DNA of 64,000 bases, taken from contig JABJHR010000019.1 of NCBI GenBank assembly GCA_018661705.1, positions 62,001 through 126,000 on the forward strand, read 5' to 3'. The notes beneath the pieces were generated by a model. It did not search any database. It had not been told where the DNA came from and saw only the letters and a list, made by a program, of their open reading frames with translations. This document shows, in pieces, positions 24,887 through 33,724 of this stretch. A program made the position numbers and the translations under genes. Numbering within the stretch: the first letter of the stretch is position 1; the number at the start of each line of letters is the position of its first letter. Origin of the DNA: Candidatus Woesearchaeota archaeon (lineage in GTDB: Archaea; Nanobdellota; Nanobdellia; Woesearchaeales; DSVV01).

Positions 24887-25447
24887 ATGAAAGTTAAAAC
24901 CAAAACAAAAAAAACAAAAATTGTTGTTGTTACTGGTACGCCTGGAACAGGCAAAACAACATTAGCAAAGAAGCTTAGTAAATTTCTAAATTATGAATTA
25001 ATTACTTATAAAAATATTATTTCAAAGAAGAAGTTATTTGAATCTTATGATGAAGAAAGAAAATGTAAAATTGTCGACGTAAAAAAGTTAAATAAACATG
25101 TTTTAGAACTAATTAAGAAAGCTAATAATGAAACAGTAGAAGGAATAATAATTGATTCACATTTAAGTCATTATTTTCCAAAAAATTCTGTTGGTATGTG
25201 TGTTGTTACTAAGTGTAAACTTAAAACTTTGCAAGGAAGATTAAAAAAACGTCGTTATAATGCTAAAAAAGTGAGAGAAAATCTTGATTGTGAGATTTTT
25301 GATGTTTGTTTAACAGAAGCAGAGGAGAAAGGACACAAATGTATGTTGGTGGATACTTCTACTCGTTATAATACAAAAACAATAGCTTCAAAGATCATTA
25401 AAAACCTGAAAACGCCAGGGTTAAGGGGAAATTATAAAAAAGTTTAA
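24887..25447 (+). CDS. Adenylate kinase AK6/Fap7-type
   Basis: I start at ATG 24887 (MKVKTKTKK), preceded by GTGAGAG; the track's GTG at 24875 is likely part of the ribosome binding site. The 186 aa protein has P-loop VVTGTPGTGKTTLAKKLSKFL (about residues 13-33), NMP region with VEGIIIDSHLSHYFP and the LID segment KTLQGRLKKRRYNAKKVRENL, all AK6/Fap7 features. The family has adenylate kinase/ATPase activity and acts in 18S/16S rRNA maturation with uS11. The 12-residue Lys/Thr N-terminal extension is unusual. Confidence 0.88.
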   Translation: MKVKTKTKKTKIVVVTGTPGTGKTTLAKKLSKFLNYELITYKNIISKKKLFESYDEERKCKIVDVKKLNKHVLELIKKANNETVEGIIIDSHLSHYFPKNSVGMCVVTKCKLKTLQGRLKKRRYNAKKVRENLDCEIFDVCLTEAEEKGHKCMLVDTSTRYNTKTIASKIIKNLKTPGLRGNYKKV

Positions 25448-25525
25448 ATAAGACTGGAGTCATTCAACTTAATATTGGATTAATTCAAGTTCATTGTTTT
25501 GAGTGGAGAAAGAGGGGTTTAAGAG

Positions 25526-26464
25526 ATGGGTTTATTTAGCATATTTAAGAAAAATACTGAGCCAACTAAGGTTCACAATTTTAAAAATTACTTGTTTGCT
25601 TCTTTTTCTAATCTAAAGAATGATTTAGATAATCAAAATAAATGGGTTAATTACTTACATAAGGCCTTTTTAGACGTCAAAAACACACACAATGAGCACA
25701 AATATAGCACTAAGGCTAGTATCGAGAAGGTTCATACTAATTTATCTAATATTCACAAATGGATTGATCATTTGCATACTTCTAATAAACAACATACTGA
25801 GCGTCTTTCCGCATTAGAGGGGAATATGAAACTTGCGTTTGATAAATACAACAATCATCTAATGGATTTGTTTAAACAAGTTAGTTCTAGGGATGATGCC
25901 CTCACTAATGATTTAAGAAAACAACTTAAAGCTGAGTTATTGCTTGAATTACAATCTAATATGGTTACTCACCGGAGCGATATTAAAGAACATTTAGGAG
26001 ATGTTAAACAAGATATGAAAGAAGCATATTCTCGTTTAAATGAACTATCAAAAGTATCGCAGATACATGGGGATAAGCTTAAATCCCATATGGAAAAACT
26101 AGGTACAATTAAGAAACTACATGAAAAGAGGGTTGCAATAAAAGCATCTCCTTCTGTGTCTAAAGTTCAAACTCACGTGGTTTCTCAACCTGTGGAAAAA
26201 CAAGTGGAAGTTGTCTATAATCACACTCCTCTTACGAATCCTGAACAGAAGTTATTGAACATACTGTTTGTGGAACAAGATCCTGTTAATTATTCTCAAT
26301 TATCTGCTAAAACTGGCCATAGCATAAATACTGTGCGTGTTAATATGAATTTCTTAAAAAAGAAAGGTTTTATTGAAGAAAATCTATTACCTACTGGTGT
26401 TAAGCTATTTAATCTAAAAAACAAAGAAAGAATCAAAAAGATGTATAATCTTCAGCATATTTAA
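25526..26464 (+). CDS. Coiled-coil protein with C-terminal winged helix
   Basis: In the 312 aa protein residues 20-210 are almost entirely helical with heptad-like patterns (LSNIHKWIDHLHTSNKQHTERLSALEGNM, LNELSKVSQIHGDKLKSHMEKL). Residues about 240-300 form a winged-helix domain, EQKLLNILFVEQDPVNYSQLSAKTGHSINTVRVNMNFLKKKGF, of MarR/Lrp-like type. It is therefore probably an oligomeric DNA-binding protein. The start ATG 25526 follows AGAGGGGTTT. It lies immediately before the 840-nt gap with the palindromic decamer arrays, which makes it a candidate for binding them (inference). No named family recognised. Confidence 0.72.
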   Translation: MGLFSIFKKNTEPTKVHNFKNYLFASFSNLKNDLDNQNKWVNYLHKAFLDVKNTHNEHKYSTKASIEKVHTNLSNIHKWIDHLHTSNKQHTERLSALEGNMKLAFDKYNNHLMDLFKQVSSRDDALTNDLRKQLKAELLLELQSNMVTHRSDIKEHLGDVKQDMKEAYSRLNELSKVSQIHGDKLKSHMEKLGTIKKLHEKRVAIKASPSVSKVQTHVVSQPVEKQVEVVYNHTPLTNPEQKLLNILFVEQDPVNYSQLSAKTGHSINTVRVNMNFLKKKGFIEENLLPTGVKLFNLKNKERIKKMYNLQHI

Positions 26465-26568
26465 CTTTACTTCTGTTTTACTTAAGGAATTATGTGTTAA
26501 TGATTTTTTGTTATGTTATGTTCTTCTATTAGTGTCACATAAAAATCATACTTGGTTTTTTCAGGGGG

Positions 26569-26588
26569 CATTATAATGCATTATAATG
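26569..26588. repeat. Two tandem CATTATAATG palindromes
   Basis: Two adjacent perfect 10-bp palindromes (26569-26578 and 26579-26588) lie about 105 nt after the coiled-coil gene. A third CATTATAATG is at 26678-26687, in a stretch that repeats CAATGTT several times (about 26631-26680). Confidence 0.75.
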
Positions 26589-26911
26589 GGGTTTCAGGCC
26601 TTCTATTGCCAAAATTCCTCTTTTTCACAACCAATGTTGGCAATGTTTCCAATGTTATTTTGATAATGTTTACAATGCATTATAATGCCTATTTGGCCTT
26701 CTTTTGCCTATTTGTATGTACTTTTTAGAATAATCTTTATTTTTTATTTATGCTTTTATTTGAACTATATACTTTTTGTTTGTTTTTATTTATGTCTAAA
26801 ATAAACTATGTAAAATACCTCTCTTTTTTGTACTTTTTCCCTATATTTTCTCTTATTTCTCTATTTTTTTCACTTTATCTGTCTCTCTATTTTCTTTTAT
26901 TTTTTTTAGGG

Positions 26912-26973
26912 CATTGCAATGCATTGCAATGCGTTGTAATGGCCATTGCAATGCATTGTAATGCATTATAATG
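26912..26973. repeat. Six-unit palindromic decamer array CATTRYAATG
   Basis: Units are CATTGCAATG 26912-26921 and 26922-26931, CGTTGTAATG 26932-26941, a GC spacer, then CATTGCAATG 26944-26953, CATTGTAATG 26954-26963 and CATTATAATG 26964-26973. One unit per DNA helical turn puts all sites on the same face. The gap 26465-27303 (839 nt) holds no gene I can support: a T-rich 73-codon ORF (26750-26971) ends inside the array and is rejected. The array lies 330 nt upstream of glmM. Confidence 0.85.
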
Positions 26974-27303
26974 TCTTGTTTATGACTTTTTAGTCTCATT
27001 ACTCTCTGTGTCTTTTTTTGTGTTCTTTTTTATGTTTTAGCCCCCTATTTTATGCTATTTTTTCATGTTTTTTAGTGAAAAGTGAGGGGTTCTTTTTGGC
27101 TATTTTTTGCAATTATTTGTGAAATACTAAAAAAAGACTCAAAATTAGCCTAAAATTACATACTTCCTGCCTTTTTCAGACATATTTTACACAGTTCACG
27201 TCTTTTTGCATTAAATTTATAAATAAAATTATGTGTATTTAGCATATTTTAAAATAATTGCTCACATTTTTTGAAAAATTATATATGTAAAAGGTTGAAA
27301 TTC

Positions 27304-28674
27304 ATGACGAGAAAACTATTCGGAACAGACGGTATACGTGGTAAAATTAATCATTCTCCTTTAACTGCCGACGTGGCTGTTAAATTAGGTCAAGCAACAG
27401 CTATAATCCTTAACGAGATTCATAAAAATGGGAAAAAAAAGGGTAAACCTAAATTAATCCTCGGCAAAGACACTCGTGTTAGTGGTTATATATATGAGAA
27501 TGCTTTAACTTCTGGGCTTTGTTCATGTGGTGTGGATGTTTATTTAGTTGGTCCTCTGCCAACGCCTGCTGTTGCTCACCTTATCAAAAGTTTTGGAGCA
27601 GACGCAGGTATTATGATCACTGCTTCACACAATCCTGCGGGCGACAACGGCATTAAGTTCTTTGACTGTTCAGGATATAAATTACCTAACAAAGAAGAAA
27701 CTAAAATAGAGGGATTAGTACTTAATAATGAGCTAGATGCTTCTAACTTTTCCATAGTTGATGTAGGAAAAGCACATAGGATAGATGATGCTAGGGGAAG
27801 ATATATTGAATATTGTAAAAGCACAGTTCTTAACCAATCTATGTCTCAGTTTAAGGTTGTTCTTGATTGTGCAAATGGTGCTGCTTATAAGGTCGCCCCA
27901 CGTATTTTTCAAGAGTTAGATATAGATGTAGTTGTTATTGGTGATAAACCTGATGGATTAAACATAAACAAAGATTGTGGTAGTTTATACCCAGATAAAT
28001 TAAAAAAGGAAGTCCTAAAGAATAAAGCAGATTTTGGAGTTGCTTTAGATGGGGATGCTGATAGAATTATTATGGTTGATGAAAAGGGTGATGTTGTTGA
28101 TGGCGACGAGATCATGGCTTTATCTGCAATTTATATGAAAGAAAAAGGAAGATTAATTAATGATAAAGTTGTTGTTACAGTTATGAGCAATATTGGTTTT
28201 TATAAAGCAATGAAAGAAAATAAGATTAAAGTTGAAACTACTCAAGTAGGGGATAAATTCGTTATTGAAAAAATGCGGTCAACTGGTGCACGCCTTGGAG
28301 GAGAACAATCTGGGCACATCATCTTTTCCAAATATATTACTACTGGTGATGGGGTTATTGCTGCATTACAAATTATGAGAGCCATGAAACATACACAAAA
28401 AAAGCTTTCTGAATTAAAAAAATGTATGGCTAAATACCCTCAAGTGTTACTTAATTTTGACGTGAAGGAAAAAAAAGATCTTGAAGGTATTAAAGAATAT
28501 AGAAAAAGAGCAAAAGAAATAGAATTTGAATTAGGGGATGAAGGAAGGATTTTAGTTAGATATTCAGGTACACAAAATTGTTGTCGTGTAATGATAGAGG
28601 GCAAAGATAAAAAGGTTATTACAAAATATGCAAATGAGCTTATGGGAATTATTAAAAAAGAGATTGGGGCATAG
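27304..28674 (+). CDS. glmM: Phosphoglucosamine mutase
   Basis: I start at ATG 27304 (MTRKLFGTDGIRGK); the track's TTG start adds 11 residues. The 456 aa protein has the alpha-phosphohexomutase elements: phosphoserine loop TASHNPAGDNG (about 105-115), metal loop DGDADR (about 249-254), sugar-specificity loop GGEQSGH (about 332-338) and phosphate-binding YSGTQNCCRVM. The last deviates from the common SGTEP pattern. GGEQSG fits GlcN-6-P/GlcN-1-P mutases. It makes GlcN-1-P for UDP-GlcNAc. Followed after 8 nt by glmU. Confidence 0.93.
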   Translation: MTRKLFGTDGIRGKINHSPLTADVAVKLGQATAIILNEIHKNGKKKGKPKLILGKDTRVSGYIYENALTSGLCSCGVDVYLVGPLPTPAVAHLIKSFGADAGIMITASHNPAGDNGIKFFDCSGYKLPNKEETKIEGLVLNNELDASNFSIVDVGKAHRIDDARGRYIEYCKSTVLNQSMSQFKVVLDCANGAAYKVAPRIFQELDIDVVVIGDKPDGLNINKDCGSLYPDKLKKEVLKNKADFGVALDGDADRIIMVDEKGDVVDGDEIMALSAIYMKEKGRLINDKVVVTVMSNIGFYKAMKENKIKVETTQVGDKFVIEKMRSTGARLGGEQSGHIIFSKYITTGDGVIAALQIMRAMKHTQKKLSELKKCMAKYPQVLLNFDVKEKKDLEGIKEYRKRAKEIEFELGDEGRILVRYSGTQNCCRVMIEGKDKKVITKYANELMGIIKKEIGA

Positions 28675-28682
28675 GTGTTAAA

Positions 28683-29897
28683 ATGAAATGCGTAATTCTT
28701 TGTGCAGGAAAAAGCGAACGAATGATGCCTTTAACTGCTAAGCTTCCTAAACCAATGTTAAGGGTGGCTAATAAACCTATTTTAGAATATAACTTGGATT
28801 TACTAAAGTCTTTTGTTGACGAGGTAATTTTAGTTGTTGGGCATGAAAAAGAAAAAATCAAGGAATATTTCGGAGATTCTTTTAATGATTTAAAACTCAC
28901 TTTTGTAGAACAAAAAGAGCAAAAAGGAACAGGTCATGCTTTATTGCAGGTTAAGGATTTATTACAGGGTAAATTTATGATGCTTAATGGTGATTGTATT
29001 TATTCTGAAAAAGATATTGAAGCTTGTGTGGTTTATAATTTTGCAATTTTAGCTGCAGAAGTAAAAGATCCAGAAAATTATGGTCTTCTTGAATGCGAGG
29101 GCAGTATTCTTAAGAATATACACGAGAAATCTTCTAATCCTAAATCTAATTTAATTAATGCTGGGCTTTATGTTTTTGATGAAACTATCTTTGATGCTCT
29201 TTCTAATATTAATGTCTCTGAGAGGGGAGAAATAGAGCTTACAGACGCAATTCTTAAAATTACTGAGGGCCATGAAGTTACTTGTGTGAAATCTCAAGAT
29301 TATTGGTTAACTCTCACTTTTCCTTGGGAATTGTTGGATGCAAATGAATTTTTCCTTAAAAGAATACTTGGGGATAAAGATGAAGAAGGAAAACAACAAA
29401 TTTTTGGTGTTGTTGAGAAGAATGCTACTCTAAAAGGACCTGTTTTTATAGGGAAAAACACACTTATTAAGAATGGTTCTTATATTGAAGGCCCTGTTAT
29501 GATTGGTGAAAATTGTGTTATTGGGCCTAATTGTTATATTCGTCCATATACAACAATAGGGAATAATTCTAAGGTTGGTAATGCTGTTGAGGTTAAAAAC
29601 TCACTTTTTGGAGATAAAGCAGTTGTGGGTCATCTTAGTTATTTGGGGGACTCAATTTTGGGAGATAATGTCAATTTTGGGGCAGGCACTAAAATTGCTA
29701 ATTTAAGGCATGATAATAAGAGTGTTTTTTCCCTAGTTAAGGGAAAATTAGTAGATTCTGGCAGAAGGAAGTTAGGCACCATATGTGGCGATGGTGTTCA
29801 TACAGGTATTAATACTTCTATTTATCCTGGTAGGAAGTTATTTGTCGACGTGGAAACACACCCCGGGCAAATTGTGAACAAAGACTTAGAGAAATAG
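28683..29897 (+). CDS. glmU: Bifunctional GlcN-1-P acetyltransferase/GlcNAc-1-P uridylyltransferase (archaeal GlmU)
   Basis: The 404 aa protein has an N-terminal nucleotidyltransferase domain: LCAGKSERMMPLTAKLPKPM (residues 4-23), the EQKEQKGTGHALLQ uridine-binding segment and NGDCIYS metal site. The C-terminal half (about residue 245 on) is a left-handed beta helix of hexapeptide repeats (IGKNTLIKNGSYI, IGENCVIGPNCYI). This is the archaeal MJ1101-like layout. It completes UDP-GlcNAc synthesis after GlmM. ATG 28683 follows AGGTGTTAAA. LRHDNKSV near residue 345 matches the conserved catalytic-domain segment. Confidence 0.92.
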   Translation: MKCVILCAGKSERMMPLTAKLPKPMLRVANKPILEYNLDLLKSFVDEVILVVGHEKEKIKEYFGDSFNDLKLTFVEQKEQKGTGHALLQVKDLLQGKFMMLNGDCIYSEKDIEACVVYNFAILAAEVKDPENYGLLECEGSILKNIHEKSSNPKSNLINAGLYVFDETIFDALSNINVSERGEIELTDAILKITEGHEVTCVKSQDYWLTLTFPWELLDANEFFLKRILGDKDEEGKQQIFGVVEKNATLKGPVFIGKNTLIKNGSYIEGPVMIGENCVIGPNCYIRPYTTIGNNSKVGNAVEVKNSLFGDKAVVGHLSYLGDSILGDNVNFGAGTKIANLRHDNKSVFSLVKGKLVDSGRRKLGTICGDGVHTGINTSIYPGRKLFVDVETHPGQIVNKDLEK

Positions 29898-30013
29898 CAA
29901 CTAGTGTGCGAATCACGACATTCATTTATAAATAAACTGTGTTTTGTTCATGTTTTTTTGTTTTTAATTTTACAATCATAATACTTAAATAGAAAAGTAA
30001 CATCCCTGATCAA

Positions 30014-30673
30014 ATGGCAATAAAAGCAGTGATTTTTGACATGGACGGAGTTATTATTAATTCTGAAGAACTTTGGGATGTGGTAATGATTCAACTTCTT
30101 GAAAAATATGGTGCTAAACATAATCAAGAAACAAAAGATGTTTGTATGGGTAAGTCTATGCACGAGGCTGCAGTTGTTATTAAGGAAATGCATAATCTAA
30201 ATGTGGATACAAATGCTTTTTCTGAAGAAAAACAAAATATTGCATTAAATCTTTATAATGATAAACTTGATTTTATGCCTGGGTTTCTCTCACTTTTTGA
30301 ATCTCTAAAAAATCGAAGAGTTAAGATGTGTGTTGCTACAGGTTCTGATAAAATTTTAATGGATGCAGTTGATAAAAAACTAAATATTACAGATTTATTT
30401 TACGGTAATGTTATTTTTAATCAACCACACATTAAATCAAAGCCTGCTCCTGATTTATTTCTTGCAGCTGCTTCAAAGCTTGGGGTTAAACCAGAAGAGT
30501 GTGTTGTTATAGAAGATTCACCTCTTGGTGTTGAAGGGGCATTAGCAGCAGGAATGAAATGTGTCGGTCTTGTAGGTTCAACAACTGCTGAAAATTTAAA
30601 AAAAGCAGATCTTATTATTAATAATCTGGAAGAGATAAATCATAGTGTTATTGGTTTATTAGGTTTAATATGA
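30014..30673 (+). CDS. HAD-superfamily hydrolase, beta-phosphoglucomutase-like
   Basis: In the 219 aa protein motif I IFDMDGVIINSEELW is at residues 8-22 (D10 and D12), motif II MCVATGSDK (Ser/Thr), motif III KSKPAPDLFLAAASKLG (Lys) and motif IV VVIEDSPLGVEGALAAGM. An alpha-helical C1 cap lies between motifs I and II. This is the beta-PGM/PGP subfamily: sugar phosphatase or mutase. Position between glmU and glmS suggests a sugar-phosphate substrate, but this is only context. It has its own upstream AT-rich promoter. Confidence 0.88.
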   Translation: MAIKAVIFDMDGVIINSEELWDVVMIQLLEKYGAKHNQETKDVCMGKSMHEAAVVIKEMHNLNVDTNAFSEEKQNIALNLYNDKLDFMPGFLSLFESLKNRRVKMCVATGSDKILMDAVDKKLNITDLFYGNVIFNQPHIKSKPAPDLFLAAASKLGVKPEECVVIEDSPLGVEGALAAGMKCVGLVGSTTAENLKKADLIINNLEEINHSVIGLLGLI

Positions 30674-30745
30674 TCTTTCTTTAGTTTAAATCTATTTTAA
30701 TGATCTCTTATGTAGTATTTTCGTTCTGAATAGATATTCCTTAAA

Positions 30746-30755
30746 TTTTATAAAT
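30746..30755 (+). promoter_or_regulatory. TATA box of glmS
   Basis: TTTTATAAAT is centred about 30 nt upstream of ATG 30780, consistent with a leaderless transcript and independent expression of glmS. Confidence 0.5.
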
Positions 30756-30779
30756 GGTTAAAAAAATGAATTATAAATC

Positions 30780-32522
30780 ATGTGTGGAATAATTGGTATT
30801 GTATCAAAAGATGGTTTTTCGGTAAAAAATACTTTGCTGAAAAGTTTGAAAAGATTAGAATACAGGGGATATGATAGTAGTGGTTATGTAACTGGAGATG
30901 GAGAACTTAGTAAGAGAACAGGCGAAATTGATCCTCTTATTGCTAGTATTAATGAATCTACTACTACAAAAGTTGCAATTTCGCATAGCAGATGGGCCAC
31001 ACACGGTGGTGTTACAAAAACAAATGCACACCCTCATTTTAACACAGATAAAACAATCTTTGCAGTCCATAATGGAATTTTAGAAAATTTTCAAGAACTA
31101 AAAACCACTCTTACTAAGAAAGGTTACAAATTTATTTCAGAAACAGATACGGAAGTAATCCCCCATTATTTTGATGATCAATTAAAGCAAGGAAATGATA
31201 TGCACCAAGCAATTAAAAATTTTATGAGTGATGTTAGAGGAACATTTGCAATTTTATTGATTAAAAAAGATGATAATCAAATATATGCAATAAAGAGAGA
31301 TTCCCCGTTGGTTTTAGGTTTAGCAGAAAATAAGTTTATTCTTGCGTCAGACATATATGCGTTTAGTGATGAAACAAATAAAGCAATTTTCTTTGAAGAT
31401 AATGAATATGCACTTATTTCTGAGGATAAATATGAATTTTTCAATGTTAACGGCAAACCAATTACTAAAAAAATCATGGAATTTGAGTGGACAAGGGAAG
31501 ATGAAACAATGGAGCATTATCCTCATTATATGATTAAAGAAATTAAAGAACAACCTTCTAGTAGTTTAAGATTAATTAATTCTTTTGAGACTATTCAAAA
31601 TAATAAATTAAACAAATTAGCAGATCTTATGAAAAATACAAAACGAATTGTTTTCCTTGCTTGCGGTACTAGTTATCATGCTTCTTTGATTGGTTCTATT
31701 CTGCTTTCAGATTTAGGAATTTATACAAGAAGTATAATTGCAAGTGAAGCTGATAGTTTTGTTAAATATGATGAAAAAACTTTATGCATTGCAATTTCTC
31801 AATCAGGAGAGACAATGGATGTTGTTTCTCAATTAAAAAAAGCAAAGAAAGCAGGTGCTAAAATTGCATCTCTAGTAAATGTACCTTTCTCTACAATCCA
31901 AAGGCTTAGTGATGTTAGTATTGAAATTCTAGCTGGCCAAGAAGTTTGTGTTGCCGCTACTAAAACTTTTACTAACCAAGTTATTGTAATGTTAGAATTA
32001 GCAAAAAGATTAGGTTATAAAATAGATCTTAAACAAATTCCAAAGAAAATTCAGCAAACAATTGCAATTAATGAAGATAAAGTAAAAGAAATGTCAATAA
32101 AGCTTAGTAAAAAAAGAGATATTTTTGTTTTGGGCAAAGGAATGAGTTATCCAATGGCTCGGGAGATTGCTTTAAAACTTAAAGAAATTGATTATATTCA
32201 TGCAGAAGGAATGATGGCTGGTGAATTAAAGCATGGAACAATTGCTTTAATTGACAAAGATGTTCCTGTTATCAGTTTAATCCCAAATGGAAATGAAGAA
32301 ATGATTTCTGCCACCCAAGAAGTTAAGGCTAGGGGTGCTTGGATTATCAAAATATCTAATGTTGAAGGCAAAGGGGATTTAATTGTTCCTAAATGTGATG
32401 AAGCAGAGTTTGCTATCTATTCTGGCATTGTTGGTCATCTAATGAGCTATCATATTGGTGTTATTCTAAAGAGAGAAATAGATAAGCCAAGGAATTTAGC
32501 TAAAAGTGTAACAGTAAAGTAA
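30780..32522 (+). CDS. glmS: Glutamine-fructose-6-phosphate aminotransferase
   Basis: The 580 aa protein begins MCGIIGIV, so Cys2 becomes the N-terminal nucleophile of the glutaminase domain after Met removal; SHSRWATHGGVT and HNGILENF follow. Two SIS domains bind the sugar phosphate: FLACGTSYHASLIG and AISQSGETMDVV, then FVLGKGMSYPMAREIALKLKE and HAEGMMAGELKHG. The C-terminus KPRNLAKSVTVK is the conserved end. It makes glucosamine-6-phosphate, the substrate of GlmM. With glmM and glmU it gives a complete route from Fru-6-P to UDP-GlcNAc, feeding the glycan island. Confidence 0.96.
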   Translation: MCGIIGIVSKDGFSVKNTLLKSLKRLEYRGYDSSGYVTGDGELSKRTGEIDPLIASINESTTTKVAISHSRWATHGGVTKTNAHPHFNTDKTIFAVHNGILENFQELKTTLTKKGYKFISETDTEVIPHYFDDQLKQGNDMHQAIKNFMSDVRGTFAILLIKKDDNQIYAIKRDSPLVLGLAENKFILASDIYAFSDETNKAIFFEDNEYALISEDKYEFFNVNGKPITKKIMEFEWTREDETMEHYPHYMIKEIKEQPSSSLRLINSFETIQNNKLNKLADLMKNTKRIVFLACGTSYHASLIGSILLSDLGIYTRSIIASEADSFVKYDEKTLCIAISQSGETMDVVSQLKKAKKAGAKIASLVNVPFSTIQRLSDVSIEILAGQEVCVAATKTFTNQVIVMLELAKRLGYKIDLKQIPKKIQQTIAINEDKVKEMSIKLSKKRDIFVLGKGMSYPMAREIALKLKEIDYIHAEGMMAGELKHGTIALIDKDVPVISLIPNGNEEMISATQEVKARGAWIIKISNVEGKGDLIVPKCDEAEFAIYSGIVGHLMSYHIGVILKREIDKPRNLAKSVTVK

Positions 32523-32592
32523 TTTTGGGGTGTTTTAGATACTTAATTTGTCCAAATATTTATAAATTGTAATCTATATTCTTTATTTAATA

Positions 32593-33714
32593 ATGAAATC
32601 CACAATATCATCAATAGAATTAGCAGCATTAGTAAAGGAATTTCAGGTATTGATAAATGCAAAGCTAAACAAGATTTGGTTGATTGGTGGTAGTAATAAG
32701 AAAGAGCTTTTTCTGCAGTTACATCTTCCTGGCCAAGGGAAGAAATATCTTAAGGTAACTCCAAGTGTTAGTTATTTTACAGATCATAAGGCAGATACTC
32801 CTGAAAAACCACATGGTTTTTGTATGTTTCTTAGAAAATATCTGAATAGTGCAAGAATTAGGGGAATAGAACAAGTTGATTTTGAAAGAATTTTAAAGAT
32901 TGATTTGGAAACAGCAAAAGGCAAATATATTTTCTATGCAGAGTTATTTATTCCAGGTAATTATATCTTAACAGATGAAAATAATATTATCATGTCTGCT
33001 CTAGAAACAAAAAAATGGAAAGACAGGGAAATTAAGAAAGGTTTAGAATATGTTTGGCCAAATTTAAAACATAACTTTTTGAAATTAAAAAAAGAAGAGT
33101 TAGCAGAATTAATAAAAAAATCAGATAAGGAAAATCTTGTTAAGACTTTAGCTATTGAGCTTGGTTTAGGTGGCGTGTATGCTGAAGAGTTATTGTTGGG
33201 AGCTAAGATTGACAAGAATAAGAAAAAACTAACAGACAAGGAAATCATTACTTTATTTGATCAAATTAAGATATTAAGAAAGTTAAAATTAAAGCCAGCT
33301 GTGTTTGGTAAAGAAATAATTCCGTTTGATATGCTTTCTTTCCAAGACAAAGAAAAGCAAGAATTCAAAACATTTAATGAAGCATTAGATGGTACATTAA
33401 CAGAAGACATTATTACAAAAAAGTCAGAAACTCAAACAAAGGAAGCAACAAAACATATTAGTAAAGAAGAACGTATTTTAGATAAGCAACAAGAGCACAT
33501 AATAAAACTAAAAAAACAAAGTGAAGAAAACCAGAAAGTAGGAGAAGCTATTTATCATAATTATCAATTAATTGAAGAAATTCTTGTAGAATTAAAAAAA
33601 GCTAAGGAAAAGCATACTTGGAAGGAAATTAAAGCAAAATTAAAAGATCATAAAGTAATCAAACAAATTAATGATAAGAATCAAGAAGTTATTGTTGAAG
33701 TAAAAGAAAAATAA
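32593..33714 (+). CDS. NFACT-N domain protein (Rqc2/RqcH-like, lacks NFACT-R)
   Basis: The 373 aa sequence STISSIELAALVKEFQVLINAKLNKIWLIG and the KPHGFCMFLRKYLNSARI segment are the NFACT-N domain of Rqc2/RqcH/Tae2, followed by helix-hairpin-helix-like LGLGGVYAEELLLGA (about 190-205). It ends in a coiled-coil (ERILDKQQEHIIKLKKQSEENQKVG). Typical family members are about 550-700 aa and continue into the NFACT-R domain with a DHG-type RNA-binding site; here the stop comes straight after the coiled coil, and no NFACT-R is found downstream. It binds stalled large subunits in ribosome quality control. Gene split or loss is inferred. Confidence 0.85.
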   Translation: MKSTISSIELAALVKEFQVLINAKLNKIWLIGGSNKKELFLQLHLPGQGKKYLKVTPSVSYFTDHKADTPEKPHGFCMFLRKYLNSARIRGIEQVDFERILKIDLETAKGKYIFYAELFIPGNYILTDENNIIMSALETKKWKDREIKKGLEYVWPNLKHNFLKLKKEELAELIKKSDKENLVKTLAIELGLGGVYAEELLLGAKIDKNKKKLTDKEIITLFDQIKILRKLKLKPAVFGKEIIPFDMLSFQDKEKQEFKTFNEALDGTLTEDIITKKSETQTKEATKHISKEERILDKQQEHIIKLKKQSEENQKVGEAIYHNYQLIEEILVELKKAKEKHTWKEIKAKLKDHKVIKQINDKNQEVIVEVKEK

Positions 33715-33724
33715 AAAAAATAAA

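Noticed and set aside
26750-26971. 73-codon hydrophobic ORF in the decamer gap
   Set aside because: Its content is T-rich low-complexity (Leu/Phe/Ser) and the last third is the palindromic array itself, so it is not a credible gene.
26569-26973. Decamer arrays as a CRISPR array
   Set aside because: Units are 10 bp palindromes without spacers of constant length; no cas genes are in the window.
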